From the NCBI GenBank assembly GCA_011605715.1, contig JAAOZO010000025.1, positions 1 to 20,863 on the forward strand: a stretch of DNA of 20,863 nt, read 5' to 3'. The notes under the pieces are model-generated. The model had not been told where the DNA came from, did no database searches, and saw only the letters and a list, made by a program, of their open reading frames with translations. The position numbers and the translations under genes were made by a program. Below, in pieces: positions 17,195 through 20,863 of the stretch. How positions within the stretch are numbered: position 1 is the first letter of the stretch; each line of letters opens with the position of its first letter. This stretch comes from Nitrososphaerota archaeon. Lineage in GTDB: Archaea; Thermoproteota; EX4484-205; JAAOZO01.

Positions 17195-18331
17195 TCACCT
17201 TATTCCTATAGTGTTGCCAACACCAATTAAAAGCATGGACCCGCCTTCTGGAACCTTTTCTTTTATAAGCTCTCTTATTCTATTGATAACTTGCTCTGAA
17301 GCTTTATACAACTCTTCAGTCATTGGAGTAATCGCCTCTTTCATTGACATTCTAATGATTACGCCGTAAAGGGGAATCCCCTTTTTACTTACTACCTCTT
17401 CAATTTTATACTTTTCTGTTCCTATTCCACCTATAGCAGCACCAACACCCTCGACCACAGATCCAGATTTTTCGCCCTCTAATTTTAAACCAGCATCAAC
17501 CATTACAACTAGGTCATATTTCTCTTGTTCTAAAAGATGCATAACAGCGTCTCCGGGATAGCCTACAGTACCACCAGGGCCTCTTGCCTTTATTATACCA
17601 AGTTTTCTATTTTCTAAAGTAGTTTCTACATAAATAGTATCTCTTGCAACTTCTTTGATTTCATCTGCTTTATTTCCTATTAACTTTGCAGCAACTAGCG
17701 CACCAACACCATCTCCTACAGGATGGCCATAAGAAAAGGCAAACAACGCACCCATTAAAGCGTCAGCATTCATTAAAACTTCAGGGAGAATTGCTTGAAG
17801 TTGAATTATTATAAAAGCACTTCCTGTTTTTTTGCCCATTATGTAGTAGTGTCTCATCAACTTGTAAAGCAGGTTAAGGTTTGCAAGAACCTCAAGCACG
17901 TTAAGAAGATTACTTTTTTCTTCATCATTTGCTTGACTTGCAAAAGAATAAACCTCAGATTTGATCCTATCTTCAGAAGTTTTTAACAGGTAATCGTACT
18001 TCCAAACAATACCAGAAGGATCAAGAGAGACTGGCTCTATCGTAACGTACTCTATGACCTTGTCTACAAAACCTGATGGATCGGAGCTGGAGAATTTTTT
18101 CATTCTTTCGACAACTGCGTTTCTCGCTGAATCTTTCATCAGCTTTAATCGTCCTATCGCAAACTCTATATCTCTGAGTATAACCATCATCTGAATGCGT
18201 TGGCCCCAAACTATAAAAATAAAGAATAAGACTAAAAAAACTAAATTTAAAATAGTTCCTACGTCTAACGCTTGTTCTGTTAGAAGATTAAATACCAGCA
18301 TCATCGTACTTTCTATTTGAATTAACCACAT
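17195..18331 (-). CDS. DUF1512 family membrane-anchored protein
   Basis: A 378-residue protein that I assign to DUF1512, an archaeal family of unknown function. There is one N-terminal transmembrane helix (ILNLVFLVLFFIFIVWGQ, about residues 26-43), then a helical region, then a large soluble domain rich in conserved glycines: GHPVGDGVGALVA (about 201-213), ARGPGGTVGYPGDA (about 257-270), VVEGVGAAIGGIG (about 299-311) and the ending LLIGVGNTIGIR. The glycine-rich turns suggest a nucleotide- or phosphate-binding domain, but that is inference. Start: ATG 18331; an ATG pair nine codons later is possible, because a TATA-like TTTTAAAG near 18352 would put the transcript start close to 18326. Confidence 0.8.
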   Translation of the reverse strand: MWLIQIESTMMLVFNLLTEQALDVGTILNLVFLVLFFIFIVWGQRIQMMVILRDIEFAIGRLKLMKDSARNAVVERMKKFSSSDPSGFVDKVIEYVTIEPVSLDPSGIVWKYDYLLKTSEDRIKSEVYSFASQANDEEKSNLLNVLEVLANLNLLYKLMRHYYIMGKKTGSAFIIIQLQAILPEVLMNADALMGALFAFSYGHPVGDGVGALVAAKLIGNKADEIKEVARDTIYVETTLENRKLGIIKARGPGGTVGYPGDAVMHLLEQEKYDLVVMVDAGLKLEGEKSGSVVEGVGAAIGGIGTEKYKIEEVVSKKGIPLYGVIIRMSMKEAITPMTEELYKASEQVINRIRELIKEKVPEGGSMLLIGVGNTIGIR

Positions 18332-18521
18332 CTTCGTAAACCGAGTTACTTTAAAAGGGGGATTTAAAGGTTTTTAAGATAATTTTGCTTATTAACTTTT
18401 TCTAATAGGTACCCCTAAGGTTGTTTGAGAGATTTTTTCCTAAAAAAACTGAATTTCTAGATTTTTTGAGTCTTATTTCCTACGAAGAACACTTGTGTAT
18501 TATTTGCTAAGTCTGAAAACT

Positions 18522-19583
18522 TCAAAATTGGGTATACGAAAGCTCAGATTTTAGCTCGTCAATGTTATAAGTTGGAGAAGGATCTATGCCCTTTAGTAGA
18601 GCCAGATACACACTTGCCATGTCTAGCTTTAACATTAAAGTAAACGCTTCCTGAATTGTGGTACTACCAGTTCCTCTCAACTCTAAAACTTTATTGTAGA
18701 ATCTATTAAGAATCTTTTTTGTTATCTCTATTCTTCTCTTTACTCTTTCTGGCTCTTGGGAATTTCTTAACAGTATTAGTACAGGGTTTACCAAGTTTAA
18801 AAATCTAACACCTTCGAATTCGTTGTGATTAAGTTCAGGAAAGCTATTAAAAATGGCAAAGGATTTAGCGTTTTCGTTAACTTGTTGTTTAAATCTTAAG
18901 GCAACACTACTCATAACTCCGTATCCATAGATTACTGGAATAGACTCAAGTAAAGCTTTAGCTAATCTTTTTGATTCGTTATCTTCTTCAGGAGTCTCTA
19001 ACCTAATCGAACTTAAAACACTTTTTAACAGGTTTACAGTTGAGTAGATTTCGTTTAGAACTTTTTCTTTTTCTGTAATTAAGTTATTTTCAATTAAGGA
19101 AAAAAATAGGGGCGAAAACAAGTATGGAAATGCAGCTCTTGGTGGTAAACCTTTAGGAATTTTCACAAAAAATAAATTATTTTTATTGCAAATGGATTCC
19201 ACTTCTCCATTTGAACTGACTGCAATTATTTTGGAACCTCTTCTTATTGCTTCCTGTAAACAACTTATAGTTTCTTCTGTGTTTCCAGAATAAGATGAAA
19301 TAAAAACTAATGAGTTTTCATTAACGTGCTTGGGTAAGAAATAGTCTCGAACTACTGTAAATGGAACCAGAAGCTTATCAACAACCATGGACCTAGTTAG
19401 CTCTAAACTAATAGCAGAACCACCCATTCCACATGCGGTAACTTCTTTTATGTTGCCTCCAACCCTAAGGTTAGAGTTTTCACTTATTTTTATTGATTCT
19501 TCGAAATAATTTGGAAAGTTACACACTTTTTCATACATATTGTTTTTATCAAAGAGCTCGCGTAGCTTATTCCAGTCTGTCAT
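18522..19583 (-). CDS. Bifunctional phosphoglucose/phosphomannose isomerase
   Basis: A SIS-domain enzyme interconverting glucose-6-P or mannose-6-P with fructose-6-P, as described for Crenarchaeota and Thermoplasma. Key segments: ACGMGGSAISLEL (about 50-62), SSYSGNTEETISCLQEA (about 95-111) for phosphate binding, LPPRAAFPYLFSPLF (about 145-159), and FPELNHNEFEG (about 244-254), with the catalytic Glu and His of the family. At 353 residues it is slightly longer than the usual about 300-330. A TATA-like GTTTTTATTT around 19610-19619 lies about 30 bases before the ATG, predicting a very short leader. It stands alone between the DUF1512 unit and the ABC genes. Confidence 0.92.
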   Translation of the reverse strand: MTDWNKLRELFDKNNMYEKVCNFPNYFEESIKISENSNLRVGGNIKEVTACGMGGSAISLELTRSMVVDKLLVPFTVVRDYFLPKHVNENSLVFISSYSGNTEETISCLQEAIRRGSKIIAVSSNGEVESICNKNNLFFVKIPKGLPPRAAFPYLFSPLFFSLIENNLITEKEKVLNEIYSTVNLLKSVLSSIRLETPEEDNESKRLAKALLESIPVIYGYGVMSSVALRFKQQVNENAKSFAIFNSFPELNHNEFEGVRFLNLVNPVLILLRNSQEPERVKRRIEITKKILNRFYNKVLELRGTGSTTIQEAFTLMLKLDMASVYLALLKGIDPSPTYNIDELKSELSYTQF

Positions 19584-19634
19584 AGAGACCCCTAACCTAT
19601 AAAAAAGTAAATAAAAACTTAATGCTTAGTAAGC

Positions 19635-20366
19635 TTATTCTTCAGCTCTAGCCGAAACTTGGGCTCGCGTCTCTATTCTCTCGAGCTTTCCATCTCTGAT
19701 CCAGAAGATTCTATCACTCACGTCGATCATTTTTAGGTCGTGTGTTGCAGTTATAATCGTAACGCCTTTTTCCGTGTTTAAAGTCTTTAGTAGATTAATT
19801 ATGTCGAGCCCGGTATGAAGGTCTAAGTTACCTGTAGGCTCGTCTGCTAGAACTATAACAGGATTGTTAGCTAAGGCTCTTGCTATAGCAACTCTCTGCT
19901 GTTGACCACCAGATAATTCTGAAGGCTTGTGATCTAACCTATTTCCCAGACCTACTCTTTCAAGCAGCTCTCTAGCTCGTTTTAGACGCTCTTCTCTTCC
20001 AACTCCAGCAAAAATCATAGGCAAAGAAACGTTTTCCATAGCTGTTAAAACAGGAATTAAGTTAAAAGTTTGGAATATGTAGCCAATTTTTCTGGCTCTC
20101 AACCAAGCTAGTTCATAAGCGTCAAGTTTTGCTATGTCTACCTCATCTATGTACACTTTCCCCCTCGTTGGGCGATCTAAGCCTCCAACCATATTAAAGA
20201 ACGTAGTTTTTCCTGAGCCAGAAGGACCCATTATTGAGAGATACTCGCCCCTTCTTATCTTTACTGAAATACCATCAAGAGCTTTTACTGAAACTGGACC
20301 CATAACATAAGTTTTTGCAAGGTCTTCTGTTTCTACAGTGTATTCATACCTTAGTGTAGATGCCAT
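19635..20366 (-). CDS. ABC transporter ATP-binding protein (LolD/MacB type)
   Basis: ATPase subunit of an exporter-like ABC system. Motifs: Walker A GPSGSGKTT (about 47-55), Q-loop IFQTFN, signature LSGGQQQRVAIARAL, Walker B VIVLADEPTGNLD and H-loop ATHD. This combination and the about 243-residue length match the LolD/MacB/FtsE-like group that pairs with FtsX-like permeases. The ATG at 20366 is preferred: GAGGTG, which overlaps the permease stop, lies 8 bases before it. A GTG at 20375 overlapping the stop is the alternative. It is translationally coupled to the permease at 20372-20863. The substrate cannot be told. Confidence 0.95.
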   Translation of the reverse strand: MASTLRYEYTVETEDLAKTYVMGPVSVKALDGISVKIRRGEYLSIMGPSGSGKTTFFNMVGGLDRPTRGKVYIDEVDIAKLDAYELAWLRARKIGYIFQTFNLIPVLTAMENVSLPMIFAGVGREERLKRARELLERVGLGNRLDHKPSELSGGQQQRVAIARALANNPVIVLADEPTGNLDLHTGLDIINLLKTLNTEKGVTIITATHDLKMIDVSDRIFWIRDGKLERIETRAQVSARAEE

Positions 20367-20371
20367 GGCTT

Positions 20372-20863
20372 TCACACCTCATACCTCAATGCTTCTACAG
20401 GATTTAACTTTGACGCCATATACGCAGGAACTATTGAAGACACGAGAGATAAGATGACACTTAACACAATTGAAATTCCGACTATGTCAAGAGAACTTAG
20501 GGAAGCTTGGAGAACTAGCTGCGGAGAGGACGACTGCACGTAGTACATTACGAATGCAACCAACCAACCTCCAAAAGCGCCTATTATGCCGCCTATTAAG
20601 CCCATCAATGTGCCTTCAATTAAGAAGAGTTCCAAAATATGAATGTCTTCAGCTCCTAGAGTTTTCAAGGTTCCTATTTCTTTGTATCTTTCAGTAACGC
20701 TCATCAGCATACTGTTTATAATCCCAACGCCACAAACTAGTAACGCAATAGCAGCCATCCATATTTGATAGAGTGGCGGACCTTGCGAAGTTTGGCTTAA
20801 GCCCCCACTAAGTGCACTAACTATTCTCGTTATTGTTAATAAAGCAGATAGAAACGCTATTCC
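20372..20863 (-). CDS. ABC transporter permease, FtsX-like C-terminal domain (5' end outside window)
   Basis: The frame is open to the window edge, so the protein is truncated at its N-terminus; 163 residues are visible. The FtsX domain is clear: a transmembrane helix IWMAAIALLVCGVGIINSML followed by MSVTERYKEIGTLKTLGA, the coupling region that contacts the ATPase. Two more hydrophobic segments follow (LIGGIIGAFGGWLVAFVMYY; ISIVLSVILSLVSSIVPAYM), then the family ending KLNPVEALRYEV. It is the membrane partner of the ATPase encoded downstream. Confidence 0.92.
   Translation of the reverse strand, partial: GIAFLSALLTITRIVSALSGGLSQTSQGPPLYQIWMAAIALLVCGVGIINSMLMSVTERYKEIGTLKTLGAEDIHILELFLIEGTLMGLIGGIIGAFGGWLVAFVMYYVQSSSPQLVLQASLSSLDIVGISIVLSVILSLVSSIVPAYMASKLNPVEALRYEV

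Overview
This window comes from an archaeon, most likely a thermophilic or hyperthermophilic member of the TACK group (Thermoproteota in the broad sense). The evidence is a 16S-23S rRNA operon with no spacer tRNA and no 5S gene, ESCRT-type (Cdv) division genes, an archaeal DnaG, an archaeal type 2 methionine aminopeptidase, archaeal PheS/PheT, and TATA boxes about 26 bases before predicted transcript starts. The protein genes are AT-rich while the rRNA is strongly GC-rich, as in high-temperature archaea. I cannot place it more closely from sequence reading alone.

Layout. 1-890: three minus-strand tRNA genes (Met, Ala, Pro), all with introns, separated by an AT-rich stretch with no gene I can support. 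951-4036: a cell-division/ESCRT cluster with two CdvB-like proteins, CdvC (Vps4-type ATPase with MIT domain) and a small coiled-coil protein. 4123-9600: an RNA island on the minus strand with tRNA-Thr (two introns), RNase P RNA, 23S rRNA, 16S rRNA and a structured 5' leader with its promoter. 9735-11913: tsr3 (16S rRNA modification), dnaG, and a small Toprim protein divergent from dnaG. 11902-12064: an unassigned structured RNA with its own promoter. 12259-15915: a coaD-pheS-pheT run on the minus strand. 15914-16786: methionine aminopeptidase, head to head with coaD. 16767-18331: a zinc-ribbon membrane protein coupled to a DUF1512 membrane protein. 18522-19583: bifunctional phosphoglucose/phosphomannose isomerase. 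19635-20863: an ABC exporter ATPase and the C-terminal part of its FtsX-like permease, cut by the window edge.

The main discovery is in dnaG. Its reading frame has an in-frame TAA near the N-terminus. The stop lies inside an 18-base segment that folds, with its flanks, into a bulge-helix-bulge (BHB)-like structure of the kind cut by the archaeal tRNA splicing endonuclease. Removing 18 bases by the same cut rule that fits all six tRNA introns restores the conserved DnaG N-terminus exactly, so I read it as a protein-gene intron. Nine BHB or BHB-like structures occur in 21 kb: six tRNA introns, one mRNA intron, and the 16S and 23S pre-rRNA processing stems. One endonuclease would therefore be needed to mature tRNA, rRNA and the dnaG message.

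Translation signals look mixed. Several first genes have a TATA box so close that the message is nearly leaderless (cdvC, cdvB). Genes inside operons, and dnaG, carry good Shine-Dalgarno matches (GAGGTGA type) to the 16S 3' end CACCTCC, sometimes with TTG starts.
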